A DNA stretch of 16,735 nt from JBHGBB01 sp041946755 (GCA_041946755.1 JBHGBB010000068.1:1-16735); one strand, 5' to 3'; shown: positions 1 to 8,337, counted from the first letter of the stretch. Notes: a model not told the origin generated them from the letters alone. Numbers and translations are program-made.

Positions 1-70
1 CTGCCTCGTCATCATTTATTAATTTTTTAATTTCCTCTAATAAAGAGATTATTTTTTGTTCATTCTTCAT
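1..70 (-). CDS. Partial hypothetical protein, N-terminus only
   Basis: An ATG at 70-68 on the minus strand opens a frame that stays open to the left edge (23 codons). The peptide begins MKNEQKIISLLEEIKKLIND, rich in E, K, I and L and probably helical or coiled. An AAAGG sits directly against the ATG, too close for a good ribosome-binding site. The codons are much more AT-rich than in the rest of the window. It could be a chance frame; no family can be assigned from so short a piece. Confidence 0.35.
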   Translation of the reverse strand, partial: MKNEQKIISLLEEIKKLINDDEA

Positions 71-233
71 ACCTTTAATGTTTATTCCACTCCCTGCGGG
101 AGATGTTATTAGTCTAAAATATCTTCCTTAAACCAAATATCATTAAATATATTAAGATAAGAAAGTCTATGTAAATAAGTGCTATTGTATAAAAACCAAA
201 ATAATTTAAGTTTTAATTTATACATATTATTTA
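71..233. other. AT-rich spacer ending at the gdhA breakpoint
   Basis: This stretch is far more AT-rich than the flanking gene and holds no recognisable gene. A small hairpin, CTCCC-TGC-GGGAG, lies at 90-102. In the reading frame of the downstream gene there is a stop codon at 207-209. Glutamate dehydrogenase similarity starts abruptly at about 234, so the right edge of this stretch is a recombination or assembly junction. Confidence 0.5.
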
Positions 234-263
234 ATATTTAAAAATTCATTAACCACCCTGCCG

Positions 264-1241
264 ATGGGCGGCGCTAAAGGCGGTTCCGACTTTGACCCGA
301 AAGGAAAATCGGATAATGAAGTGATGCATTTCTGCCAGGAGTTTATGACCGAACTGTTCCGATATATCGGACCGGATACCGATGTTCCGGCAGGAGATAT
401 TGGTGTTGGCAGTCGGGAAATCGGATTCCTTTTTGGTCAATATCGGAAGTTAACTCATGAGTTCACCGGGGTTATGACAGGGAAAGGATATAAATGGGGC
501 GGAAGTTTGATTCGAACTGAAGCTACTGGATACGGTACCCTTTATTTTGCCGAAGAGATGCTGAAAACCAGAAAAGATTCGCTTGCCGGGAAAATCTTAA
601 CGGTTTCCGGTTCTGGTAATGCGGCGCAGTTTACGGTTGAAAAAGCGTTACAGATGGGCGCGAAAGTAGTCACTCTTTCCGATTCCAATGGATTTATTTA
701 TGATCCGGATGGAATCAATCAAGAGAAACTGGCTTATGTCATGGAATTAAAAAATGTTCAGCGCGGTCGGATAAAAGAATATGCCCATATTTTCAAATGC
801 CAATATTTTGAAGGGAAACGGCCTTGGGGAATTAAATGCGATGTTGCGATTCCAGCAGCAACCCAGAATGAAATTAATGGTGAAGATGCGAAAACCTTGG
901 TTAAAAACGGCTGTATTTGCGTAGCAGAAGCTGCCAATATGCCGAGTTATCCGGAAGCGATCGATGTTTATCTCAGTGCGAAGATTCTCTACGGTCCGGG
1001 GAAAGCCGCAAATGCCGGCGGTGTTGCGGTGAGTGGATTGGAAATGTCGCAAAACAGTATTCGATATTCGTGGACTAAAGACGAAGTCGATGCGAAACTC
1101 CATCAGATAATGAAATCGATCCATGAAACCTGTATGCGATATGGAAAACAGCCGGATGGATATGTTAATTATGTCGACGGTGCGAATATCGGTGGATTTA
1201 TTAAAGTAGCAGATGCGATGCTTGACCAGGGATTAGTTTAA
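264..1241 (+). pseudogene. gdhA: NAD(P)-specific glutamate dehydrogenase, 5'-truncated
   Basis: Glutamate dehydrogenase makes glutamate reversibly from 2-oxoglutarate and ammonia. The 325-residue frame matches the hexameric GdhA family from the MGGAKGGSDFDPKGKS motif (catalytic Lys, residue 5) through the Rossmann domain (VSGSGNAAQ, about residue 115) to the C-terminal AGGVAVSGLEMSQNS and ANIGGFIKVADAM. Full-length members are about 445-450 residues, so roughly 115 N-terminal residues are missing, including most of the substrate-binding half. Family residues IFKNSLTTLP are still encoded just upstream (234-263) in the same frame, but there is no usable start there and a stop lies at 207-209. 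The first ATG is therefore internal to the ancestral protein. The product is unlikely to be active. Family assignment is certain; pseudogene status depends on the junction being real. Confidence 0.9.
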
Positions 1242-1258
1242 CAATATACAGGATATAA

Positions 1259-1292
1259 GGTACAAAGTATTCCTATACTTTGTACCTTTTTT
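1259..1292 (+). terminator. Intrinsic terminator of gdhA
   Basis: A perfect 12-bp stem (GGTACAAAGTAT at 1259-1270 with its complement at 1275-1286) has a 4-nt loop and is followed directly by six T residues (1287-1292). It lies 17 bp after the glutamate dehydrogenase stop codon. This is the clearest rho-independent terminator in the window and shows the transcription unit ends here. Confidence 0.92.
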
Positions 1293-1380
1293 ATTATCGG
1301 TGGTATTGTTCAAATCATATACTGCTAACTTTTGAATCTTTTTATAAGTGCCATTCGTAATCAATAGATAGTACCCAATT

Positions 1381-2271
1381 ATGATTCGAATAGATAATCT
1401 CCGGAAATCATATCAAGCGCTGGTTGCAGTAGACGGGATTTCGTTTGCAATCCAACCAGGGGAATGTTTTGGATTATTAGGCCCGAATGGTGCCGGGAAA
1501 ACCACGACTATCAACCTCTTAACCGGTCTAATCTGCCCCGATTCCGGTACTATCGAAATTAACGGGGCGACTGATCCTACCAGACCAGCGGTGCGGCAAC
1601 AATTAGGGGTTACTCCGCAATCTCTTGCCATCTATGAAGACTTAACCGGGAAAGAGAACCTGGTATTTTTCGGGAAACTCAACCGGGTATTCGGGAAACA
1701 GTTAACCGAAAAAATCGATTGGGCGTTAGCTTTAACCGGATTGACTGATCGGCAGCATAGCCGGGTAAGTACTTATTCCGGTGGCATGAAACGAAGATTG
1801 AATCTTGCCTGTTCGCTACTCCACGATCCTCCGGTATTATTGATGGATGAACCTACCGTAGGAGTAGATCCCCAATCGCGGAACCTGGTGTTCGATAATA
1901 TCGAGAACCTTAAAAAAGCTGGAAGAACGGTTCTCTATACTACCCACTATATGGAAGAAGCGCAACGGTTATGCGACCGGGTGGCAATAATCGATCATGG
2001 GAAAATCCTCGCGCTCGATACCGTTCCCAACCTGATTCAGCGATATGGCGGGAAAACTGTGGTCGAAGCAGAGTTTGAGCAGCCGCCTGATATTGCCAAA
2101 CAATTCCCGGAAATTTGGGATGGTAAACAAATTCGTATTGAAACCGATAACCCGCTGGAAATAGTAACTCCATTGGTCTCATCGCAACAAGGGATGCGGC
2201 AGTTAAGAATCGAACCGCCGAGTTTAGAAGATGTATTTCTGAACTTAACCGGCAGGAGGTTGCGCGATTGA
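1381..2271 (+). CDS. ABC-2 type exporter, ATP-binding subunit
   Basis: This cytoplasmic ATPase would power the membrane partner encoded directly downstream. All nucleotide-binding motifs are present: Walker A GPNGAGKTT (residues 34-42), Q-loop Gln80, signature YSGGMKRR (132-139), Walker B VLLMDEP (152-158), D-loop (about 161-164) and switch His189. The 296-residue length and the C-terminal extension (about 215-296, ending in the PSLEDVFLNLTGR motif) are typical of the DrrA/NatA/YhaQ-like ABC-2 family for drugs, ions or polymers. No Shine-Dalgarno is visible before the ATG at 1381. The stop overlaps the next start by 4 nt, indicating translational coupling. The substrate cannot be predicted. 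Confidence 0.95.
   Translation: MIRIDNLRKSYQALVAVDGISFAIQPGECFGLLGPNGAGKTTTINLLTGLICPDSGTIEINGATDPTRPAVRQQLGVTPQSLAIYEDLTGKENLVFFGKLNRVFGKQLTEKIDWALALTGLTDRQHSRVSTYSGGMKRRLNLACSLLHDPPVLLMDEPTVGVDPQSRNLVFDNIENLKKAGRTVLYTTHYMEEAQRLCDRVAIIDHGKILALDTVPNLIQRYGGKTVVEAEFEQPPDIAKQFPEIWDGKQIRIETDNPLEIVTPLVSSQQGMRQLRIEPPSLEDVFLNLTGRRLRD
2254..2260 (+). promoter_or_regulatory. Strong ribosome-binding site for the TTG start
   Basis: AGGAGGT lies 7 nt before the TTG at 2268 and inside the end of the ATPase gene. This near-perfect Shine-Dalgarno decides the unusual start codon of the permease. Confidence 0.85.
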
Positions 2272-3545
2272 AATCCCCGATATTATTAATTGCATTGAAA
2301 GATTTAAAAGAGTTAAGCCGATATAAGTTTGCCATGTTCTGGGTGCTGGGCTGGCCGATTATCATGGCAGTATTTTTTGGCATAATCAATTCCGGTATGG
2401 GCAAACAAGGGTCGGGTACGATTTCTATCGCGGTGGTTAATGAAGATCAATCGGAGTATGCCGCGAAGTTTATCGATACCTTACAAAAGCGGGAAGTATT
2501 GAATATTAAGCCATATGCGATGGATACGGCCGAAAATCTGGTTCGGCGCGGTAAACTGGCAGCATATCTGCGGATTAAACCAGGATTTAGCGATTCGATG
2601 GGTATGTATGGCAACCAGAATAGTTTAGAAATCGGAATCGATCCCAGCCGGAAAGCGGAATCGAAATATCTGGAAGGCATGATTATGCAAACCCTGTTTG
2701 AAACCATGCAATCGAAATATCAGGATAAAACCAGTATGCGGGATATGATTCAAAAAGGACAGAAATCACTGGATACTAATACTACCATGGATGCGAGCCA
2801 GAAACCGGTGTATAAGAAATTTTTTAAAGATTTGGATTCGTTTGTAGTCTCATCGAATGATAGCACTTATCAATCAGGAATGTTTGGCGGGAAGGGCATG
2901 AACATGAAATTGGATACCAAACCGGTCCAGCGGGATTATTCTGGAACGCCACGCTCAGCGTTCGATATCACCTTCCCCTCAGCGATTTTATGGGGTATGA
3001 TCGGCTGCGCATCCAGTTTTGCCATTTCTATTGTCTCTGAACGAAGAAAAGGGACCTATGCTCGGTTACGAACCGCGCCGATTTCTGCCAATCAAATCCT
3101 GTTAGGAAAAGGAACGGCATGCTGGCTGGCATGTATAGCCGATATCATCTTTTTATTAGCGCTGGGTATAATTGTATTCCATGTTCGGGTCGGAAATCCG
3201 GTATATTTAGGATTAGCCGCGATATGTACCGCATGGTGTTTTGTCGGGGTGATGATGTTTGTTTCGGTATTAGGTAAAACCGAACAGGCGGTTGCCGGTA
3301 CCGGCTGGGCGCTGTTTATGTTTATGGCGATGTTCGGCGGGGCGATGATTCCGTTAATGTTTATGCCGGGTTGGATGAAACCGATCAGTAATTTCAGTCC
3401 GGTAAAATGGAGTATTTATGCTTTAGAAGGCGCTATCTGGCGCGATTTCTCGTTCTCTGAAATGCTGTTTCCCTGCGTGGTATTGATAGGTATCGGATTA
3501 ATCATGTATCTCATCGGCTGGAGAGTAATCAAGAAATCCAGCTAA
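2268..3545 (+). CDS. ABC-2 type exporter, permease subunit
   Basis: This integral membrane partner of the preceding ATPase has 425 residues. It has one N-terminal membrane segment (about 22-42), a large extracytoplasmic domain (about 45-240) and five C-terminal segments (near 242-262, 285-310, 318-338, 345-368 and 400-420). The cytoplasmic loop SERRKGTYARLRTAPISANQ before the third segment is the hallmark of ABC-2 permeases and contacts the ATPase. The architecture matches the YhgE/NatB/LinI-like group with a big external loop. Translation starts at TTG with an excellent Shine-Dalgarno and overlaps the ATPase stop by 4 nt. Substrate unknown; export of a drug, lipid or ion is the usual role. 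Confidence 0.92.
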   Translation: MKSPILLIALKDLKELSRYKFAMFWVLGWPIIMAVFFGIINSGMGKQGSGTISIAVVNEDQSEYAAKFIDTLQKREVLNIKPYAMDTAENLVRRGKLAAYLRIKPGFSDSMGMYGNQNSLEIGIDPSRKAESKYLEGMIMQTLFETMQSKYQDKTSMRDMIQKGQKSLDTNTTMDASQKPVYKKFFKDLDSFVVSSNDSTYQSGMFGGKGMNMKLDTKPVQRDYSGTPRSAFDITFPSAILWGMIGCASSFAISIVSERRKGTYARLRTAPISANQILLGKGTACWLACIADIIFLLALGIIVFHVRVGNPVYLGLAAICTAWCFVGVMMFVSVLGKTEQAVAGTGWALFMFMAMFGGAMIPLMFMPGWMKPISNFSPVKWSIYALEGAIWRDFSFSEMLFPCVVLIGIGLIMYLIGWRVIKKSS

Positions 3546-3582
3546 TCCCGCCACCTATAACGTAGTAGATTCTTTAGTAGGA

Positions 3583-3598
3583 GCTGAATATTTTCAGC
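3583..3598. repeat. Short GCTGAA hairpin, member of a palindrome family
   Basis: GCTGAA at 3583-3588 and TTCAGC at 3593-3598 flank a TATT loop, preceded by GTAGGA. The arm resembles those at 4780-4799, 16389-16431 and 16494-16524. It lies 38 bp after the permease stop and could act as a weak transcript end, but there is no T-run. Confidence 0.6.
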
Positions 3599-3713
3599 CG
3601 TATCTTCACTTTCCAAATTTGCATGTTTATCTTACCAAAACTTTTGGTTGCATATTCCTAAATTGAGTTGTATAGTAATAGCTATATCATTACTCTAGAA
3701 CTGGAGAACAACA

Positions 3714-4319
3714 ATGAAATATAAATATATATTTAGCGCCATAGGCGTATTATCAATATTTATTATATTAATTGGTTGTAGTAAACCTCCGACCGCAGAA
3801 CAGCAAAATGCCCGGAAAGAATTAGAGAAAAAAGGAATTGCATACACTACCGAAGCATTCTTTGAGGAAATAAATAAAGGGAATATCGAAAACTTGAATC
3901 TATTTTTTAATGCAGGCATGAGTCCTAATGCAGAAAACAAGGGCATGCCCGCACTTCATGCAGCAGTGTTAATCGGAAGAGATGAACCCGTAAAATTATT
4001 TCTTGATAAAGGGGCAAAGGTTGATGAAAGAGTAAATGGTGGCATGACGGCACTATTGTTTGCCGCTAAATTAGGGTTTCGCGCCAATCAGATTAACATG
4101 CTTATTGCCAAGGGTGCCAATGTTAATGCGAAAACCAATAGTGGAACTGCGGTATTGTTTGCAGTCATTAACAAAGATGTTGAGTCGATTAAAGTATTAC
4201 TCGCTAATGGCGCCGATGTTAATGCTAAAAGTAACGATGGCAAAACTCCTTTAGCGCTTGCTAAAGAAACGGGTAGCGCTGAAATTGTTAAGCTGCTTCA
4301 ACAAGCCGGAGCGAAATAA
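3714..4319 (+). CDS. Ankyrin-repeat lipoprotein
   Basis: The 201-residue protein starts with a lipoprotein signal: lysines at residues 2 and 4, a hydrophobic stretch, and lipobox LIGC (19-22) with Cys22 as the predicted lipidated residue. After a short charged linker, about four to five ankyrin repeats fill residues 48-201, with recognisable units such as GMPALHAAVLIGRDEPVKLF, KGANVNAKTNSGTAVLFAV and NGADVNAKSNDGKTPLALA. Ankyrin repeats bind proteins, so a scaffold or inhibitor role at the envelope is likely, but the partner is unknown. GGAG at 3703-3706 lies 7 nt before the ATG. It appears to be monocistronic. Confidence 0.92.
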   Translation: MKYKYIFSAIGVLSIFIILIGCSKPPTAEQQNARKELEKKGIAYTTEAFFEEINKGNIENLNLFFNAGMSPNAENKGMPALHAAVLIGRDEPVKLFLDKGAKVDERVNGGMTALLFAAKLGFRANQINMLIAKGANVNAKTNSGTAVLFAVINKDVESIKVLLANGADVNAKSNDGKTPLALAKETGSAEIVKLLQQAGAK

Positions 4320-4475
4320 TAAAAACAATATATCTATAATTCTCAATATCCATCAATATCGTACCTAACCTTTGGGTGACCACTCTATCTTCGATCAATA
4401 GACACCGGTTTTATCCTGAAGTCTTTCCTTGTCGGGTTTAATAACGCTACTGAATGCAATCGGAATATAGATTAA

Positions 4476-4508
4476 GTTGAATTAAGCTCAAATTGGGCTT
4501 AATTCAAC
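4476..4508. repeat. Palindrome 1, 33 bp with 1-nt centre
   Basis: Left arm GTTGAATTAAGCTCAA and right arm TTGGGCTTAATTCAAC flank a single A (4492). Fifteen of 16 pairs are Watson-Crick and the other is T-G. It is homologous to the core of palindrome 3. Confidence 0.9.
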
Positions 4509-4524
4509 CTAAATTAGGTGCTTG

Positions 4525-4550
4525 AACTTTTGACCAAATGGTCAAAAGTT
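4525..4550. repeat. Palindrome 2, 26 bp
   Basis: Perfect 12-bp arms AACTTTTGACCA and TGGTCAAAAGTT are separated by AA (4537-4538). Confidence 0.9.
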
Positions 4551-4580
4551 AAGGTTTTATTGAAAATATTATGGTTATAT

Positions 4581-4625
4581 CACTATGTTGAATTTTTCTC
4601 AATTTGAGAAAAATTCAACATAGTG
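4581..4625. repeat. Palindrome 3, 45 bp perfect with 1-nt centre
   Basis: Two perfectly complementary 22-nt arms (4581-4602 and 4604-4625) flank a single T at 4603. The inner 33 bp (4587-4619) align with palindrome 1: GTTGAATT, then TTT in place of AAG, then CTCAA, with AAA in place of CTT on the other arm. Confidence 0.93.
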
Positions 4626-4644
4626 GATTACAATAAGGGAATGC

Positions 4645-4673
4645 AACCCGAATTGGTCGGACCAATTCGGGTT
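4645..4673. repeat. Palindrome 4, 29 bp perfect with 1-nt centre
   Basis: AACCCGAATTGGTC and GACCAATTCGGGTT flank a single G (4659). The element is nested inside a wider inverted repeat, CATAGTGGATTA at 4619-4630 and TAATCCGCTATG at 4675-4686, which has one G-T pair. Confidence 0.92.
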
Positions 4674-4713
4674 ATAATCCGCTATGAGATGGTTGCCAGA
4701 ACCTGATTTTCAA

Positions 4714-4728
4714 TCCGCCTAAGGTGGA
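4714..4728. repeat. Short TCCGCCT palindrome
   Basis: TCCGCCT, a central A, and AGGTGGA pair with one G-T. The same core, with a perfect right arm, recurs at 14010-14030. Confidence 0.6.
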
Positions 4729-4779
4729 ATAAATCCATGATATAATATTGAGTTTCTGGTAGTGTCTAAAAAAGAAATC

Positions 4780-4799
4780 GGGCTGAAATTTTTCAGCCC
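4780..4799. repeat. GGGCTGAA hairpin just before a start codon
   Basis: GGGCTGAA (4780-4787) and TTCAGCCC (4792-4799) flank ATTT. It ends 12 nt before the ATG at 4812, where a ribosome-binding site would be expected and none is seen. It could influence initiation or mark the end of an inserted repeat. Confidence 0.7.
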
Positions 4800-4811
4800 C
4801 TACCTTAAAAA

Positions 4812-6614
4812 ATGAAATCATTTTTACTCAAACACCTGTCTACTTATCAAAGATGGTTGGTCAGTAAATATTTGCCAATCATCCTTGCCGGGATTGGTAT
4901 CATTTTAACTTTACCTTCGTTAGGTATTGGACTATTGTTCGACGACTATGTCCAACGGGAATTGATACTCGGTAAATATCATAAGTCGCCGGAGATTCCA
5001 TCAATTTATGGGATGTTTACCATGCTTGATGGTAATCCGGTTCGAACCAAAGCGATTATGGATGCCGGGGATATCCCCTGGTGGACTTATTTAGGGTTGC
5101 GGTCAACCTTTCTGCGGCCGATTACCGAATTAACTCACGGGCTTGATTACCAGTTATGGCCGAATGCTCCTTGGCTGATGCATCTACAGAGTCTACTCTG
5201 GTTCGGAGCAATAATCTGGATAATCACCTTACTCTACCGCCGGATTATTAAAGTAAAATGGATTGCCGGACTAGCGGCATTCCTATTTGCTATCGACCGG
5301 GCGCATGGGATGCCGGTAGCCTGGATTGCGAATCGGAATGTTCTCCTCTGTATGTTTTTCGGTGGATTAACCTTATTAGCGCATGATAAATGGCGCAAAG
5401 ATGGTTGGCAACCCGGTGCGATATTAGGGCCATTAAGTTTAGCGCTCGGTCTTTTAGCTGGAGAAGCATCATTAGCGGTCGCCGCATATCTTATTGCCTA
5501 TCTTTTGTTTATCGACCAAGATAAAATCAAATCGCGAATTATCGGAATTTTACCCTATGCAGTCATTATTATTATCTGGGGAATAAGTTATCATCTATTA
5601 GGCTATGGCACTTATGGTATGGGTGCTTATCTCGATCCTAGTCGGGAAACCAGCGCGTTTATTCGGGCTATTATCGAACGAGCCCCAATCCTGTTACTCG
5701 GCCAATTCGCTGAACCGCCGCCGGATTTATATGGCGCCGATGTATATAAATTATTCCCGCATGGTGAACTGATCATATGGCTGGTTGCGGTACTTGTTCT
5801 GGTTATTATCTCGCTGATTCTATTACCGCTGTTTAAAAAAGATAATGTAGTTCGATTCTGGACAGTAGGGATGCTGTTATCCATCATTCCGGTCTGCGCT
5901 ACCTTTCCCAGCAACCGGTTATTATTCTTTGTCAGTATCGGTGCATTTGGCATCATCGCTCAGTTCTTCGCTGCCTGGCTCGATACTCCGAAATCCAATC
6001 TACCGAGAAAGTCGATTACGACGAAAAGTATGGGAATTGTAGCAATCTTTTTTATCATTATCCATCTGATACTATCGCCGATCGTGCTGCCTATAAACAC
6101 GGTTAGTTTTGCGCTCTATCATAAGGTATATATAAGTGATCCGGCATTATCGATGCCGTTTGATGAGAAGATTAAAAATAAAACGGTGGTTATTCTCAAT
6201 CCGCCATCAGCATTCTGGGGCATGATGGCTACTAAAGTCCGCGATTATTATCAGCAACCCAACCCGGCTCGAATCTATGCCTTAGCTTCCGGCATATTAC
6301 CTCTAACGCTGACCCGAATCGATAACCAGACATTCGATATCGAAAATAACCTGGGATTGATGCAGTTAACCTTCGATCAGGTCTTACGCGGTCCATCCCA
6401 ACCGATGCATGTTGGAGAGCAGATAGTATTACCCGGCATGACTGTTGAAGTTCGAGCGATAGCTGATGGTTGGCAGCCGGCAACCGCCCGGTTTAAATTC
6501 CCAGTACCGTTAGATAATCCGGAGGTATTGTTATTAGTCTGGAAAAACGGGAAGTATGTACCGTATACTCCGCCAGCGATAGGGGAGTCGGAATTGTTAC
6601 CGAAGATAAGATAA
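4812..6614 (+). CDS. GT-C/TMTC-like membrane glycosyltransferase
   Basis: This 600-residue protein has about ten to eleven hydrophobic segments through residue ~440, then a soluble C-terminal region of ~155 residues. Hallmarks of GT-C enzymes are visible. Acidic LLFDDY (41-46) follows the first membrane helix, as for the metal- or lipid-phosphate-binding loop. RPITELTHGLDYQLW (102-116) and PVAWIANRNVLL (168-179) resemble conserved blocks of TMTC/PMT-like O-mannosyltransferases. Such enzymes move a sugar from a polyprenyl-phosphate carrier to proteins or glycans on the outer face of the membrane. Donor and acceptor are unknown. The ATG has no Shine-Dalgarno and a hairpin lies just upstream. 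The gene converges on the minus-strand activator gene, with 64 bp between them. The family is inferred from motifs, not from a search. Confidence 0.72.
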   Translation: MKSFLLKHLSTYQRWLVSKYLPIILAGIGIILTLPSLGIGLLFDDYVQRELILGKYHKSPEIPSIYGMFTMLDGNPVRTKAIMDAGDIPWWTYLGLRSTFLRPITELTHGLDYQLWPNAPWLMHLQSLLWFGAIIWIITLLYRRIIKVKWIAGLAAFLFAIDRAHGMPVAWIANRNVLLCMFFGGLTLLAHDKWRKDGWQPGAILGPLSLALGLLAGEASLAVAAYLIAYLLFIDQDKIKSRIIGILPYAVIIIIWGISYHLLGYGTYGMGAYLDPSRETSAFIRAIIERAPILLLGQFAEPPPDLYGADVYKLFPHGELIIWLVAVLVLVIISLILLPLFKKDNVVRFWTVGMLLSIIPVCATFPSNRLLFFVSIGAFGIIAQFFAAWLDTPKSNLPRKSITTKSMGIVAIFFIIIHLILSPIVLPINTVSFALYHKVYISDPALSMPFDEKIKNKTVVILNPPSAFWGMMATKVRDYYQQPNPARIYALASGILPLTLTRIDNQTFDIENNLGLMQLTFDQVLRGPSQPMHVGEQIVLPGMTVEVRAIADGWQPATARFKFPVPLDNPEVLLLVWKNGKYVPYTPPAIGESELLPKIR

Positions 6615-6616
6615 AA

Positions 6617-6686
6617 GCAGTCTGAAGTCTTGCGTCCGAAGTTCATAGTCTATAAACTTAAGACTCAGGACTTAGGACTTAGGACT
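6617..6686. repeat. Heptad-phased inverted array A, 70 bp
   Basis: Ten consecutive 7-bp units run from GCAGTCT (6617) to TAGGACT (6686). The first five carry AGTCT/CGTCC-like cores and the last five the inverse form (AAACT, AAGACT, AGGACT). The array fills the gap between two convergent genes and includes the stop codon of the minus-strand activator gene. On the minus strand it is followed by TTTTATC, so it may serve as that gene's terminator. It has the same length and 5+5 layout as array B at 11091-11160. Confidence 0.85.
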
Positions 6687-8232
6687 TGATTACATCAATA
6701 TTATACTTTTTTAGTTTGTATCCCAATTGCCGGGGAGTTAATCCGAGCAACCGCGCCGCACGCGCTTGAACTCCACCGCATTTAACCATCGCCGCTGTAA
6801 CCTGGTCTTTTTCGATATCTTCAACTGTTTTGGTTAAAGTACCTTTGGATACCAATGTAGGAATAGATGGGATATCGATATGTACCTGAATCTGGGTAGG
6901 TAACTCTGTCGGCTGGATGATATCGGTTCGCGCTTGTACTACCAGCCGTTCGATACAATTCTCTAGTTCCCGAACATTCCCAGGCCAGGAGTATTGTTCC
7001 AGCAGTTTTAAGGTTTCCGGTGCTATTTGCACCTGTTTGCCATAATCGAGATTGAACCGGGCTAGAAAGTTTTCGACTAATGCCGGGATATCTTCTTTCC
7101 GGTCGCGTAACGGTGGGATAAATATCGGAACCACGTTCAGCCGATAATATAAATCTTCCCGAAATTGTTTCTGCTGCATGGCTAATTCCAAATCCCGGTT
7201 GGTAGCAGTGATAATCCGAACATCTACCGAATAGGTTTTGGTTCCGCCGACTCGCTCAAACTTCTTCTCCTGCAATACCCGGAGCAGTTTCACCTGAATC
7301 GATAACGAAATATCGCCGATTTCATCGAGAAAAATGGTTCCGCCGTCAGCGAGTTCGAATCGTCCGGGTTTGGCGCGAATTGCACCGGTAAACGCTCCTT
7401 TCTCATGGCCGAATAATTCCGATTCTAGCAGCGTTTCCGGTAATGCGGCACAAGAGAATTTAATAAACGGCTGTTCAGCCCGGGGACTATGATAATGAAT
7501 CGCATGGGCAATCAATTCTTTCCCGGTACCGGATTCGCCCCGAAGTAAAATCGTTACTTTACTCTGGCTGACTTGTTCGACTAAGGCAAATACCTCCTGC
7601 ATCCGTTTACTGGTCCCGATAACATGTTCGAGTTTATATTTTGATTTCAGCTCCTGCCGCAACGCCAGGTTGGTTTCAATCAGGTTCCGTTTCGATTCGG
7701 TAAACATTCGGTTCAGTTTAACCGCTTGACCAATCAATGAAGCGACTACTGATAGAATCCGGATATCTTCCTCTAGATTAACATTCTTATCGGTGAATAA
7801 CCGGTCAGCACTGAGTACTCCCAGCGTTTCTCCGGTAACTTTTACCGGAACACAGAGAAACGAAATATTCTGCCGAGAGATATCTCCCCGAGACTGGGTT
7901 TTATCGGTAAACATCGGTTCAGTCCCGATATTCGGGATAACTACCGGCTCCCCGGTTTGTAGTACTTTCCCGGTAATTCCTTCCCCAATCCGATACCGGC
8001 CGCGGGCGATCGCTTCTTTCGATAATCCATGGGCAACTTCAATCGCCAGTTCTCCGGTGCGGTCATCCAGCAAGGTTAACGTCCCGCGTGTCATCCCAAG
8101 CGTAGTCGCCAGCACCTCCATAACCTTCTGGCAGGAAGATTTCAAATCCAGCGATTTCGCTAACTCGCGACTGATTTCATATAACGCGGTTAACTCTTGT
8201 ATTTTCCGTTCTAGTGAGGATTGATTTGACAT
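6679..8232 (-). CDS. nifA: NifA-type sigma-54-dependent activator (GAF-AAA+-Fis)
   Basis: This transcription activator would remodel sigma-54 RNA polymerase. Domains in order are GAF sensor (about 20-175), AAA+ (about 203-440) with Walker A GESGTGKE (232-239), the sigma-54-contacting GAFTGA loop (279-284), Walker B IFLDE (300-304) and FREDLYYRL (358-366), and a C-terminal Fis-type helix-turn-helix (about 473-510). The final segment VQARAARLLGLTPRQLGYKL closely matches NifA rather than NtrC, and there is no receiver domain. The Cys pattern of oxygen-sensitive NifA proteins is absent. PII (glnB) lies 105 bp upstream on the same strand, fitting nitrogen control through the GAF domain. No nif structural genes are in view, so the target regulon is unknown and the symbol marks family membership only. 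Confidence 0.85.
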   Translation of the reverse strand: MSNQSSLERKIQELTALYEISRELAKSLDLKSSCQKVMEVLATTLGMTRGTLTLLDDRTGELAIEVAHGLSKEAIARGRYRIGEGITGKVLQTGEPVVIPNIGTEPMFTDKTQSRGDISRQNISFLCVPVKVTGETLGVLSADRLFTDKNVNLEEDIRILSVVASLIGQAVKLNRMFTESKRNLIETNLALRQELKSKYKLEHVIGTSKRMQEVFALVEQVSQSKVTILLRGESGTGKELIAHAIHYHSPRAEQPFIKFSCAALPETLLESELFGHEKGAFTGAIRAKPGRFELADGGTIFLDEIGDISLSIQVKLLRVLQEKKFERVGGTKTYSVDVRIITATNRDLELAMQQKQFREDLYYRLNVVPIFIPPLRDRKEDIPALVENFLARFNLDYGKQVQIAPETLKLLEQYSWPGNVRELENCIERLVVQARTDIIQPTELPTQIQVHIDIPSIPTLVSKGTLTKTVEDIEKDQVTAAMVKCGGVQARAARLLGLTPRQLGYKLKKYNIDVIKS

Positions 8233-8337
8233 AATGACGTAGGATAACTAAAAATTCAGTAGCTGCTGAAAAACGATGGATTCTTTTCGGTACCTATCAG
8301 CAATCTGTTTTAATCAACGTTAATCGGTATTAAGTAT

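Larger units (their letters stand above)
4320..4811. other. Gene-free stretch packed with palindromes
   Basis: No coding frame is convincing in these 492 bp. They hold four long inverted repeats between 4476 and 4673, a wider imperfect inverted repeat at 4619-4686, a short one at 4714-4728 and a hairpin at 4780-4799, each listed separately. The 4320-4470 part shows nothing recognisable. None of the palindromes is followed by a T-run, so most are not ordinary terminators. Confidence 0.8.

Noticed and set aside
747..1124. Antisense frame inside gdhA, and similar frames opposite the other large genes
   Set aside because: They are shadows of strongly supported genes with no independent start signals or family features.
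1293..1380. Promoter for the ABC-2 exporter
   Set aside because: TATACT (1318-1323) and TATAAG (1343-1348) resemble -10 boxes, but no suitable -35 lies at the correct distance.
1381..2271. ATPase as the missing partner of the sugar importer
   Set aside because: It is coupled by a 4-nt overlap to an ABC-2 permease, has an ABC-2-type C-terminus, and lies 8 kb away on the other strand.
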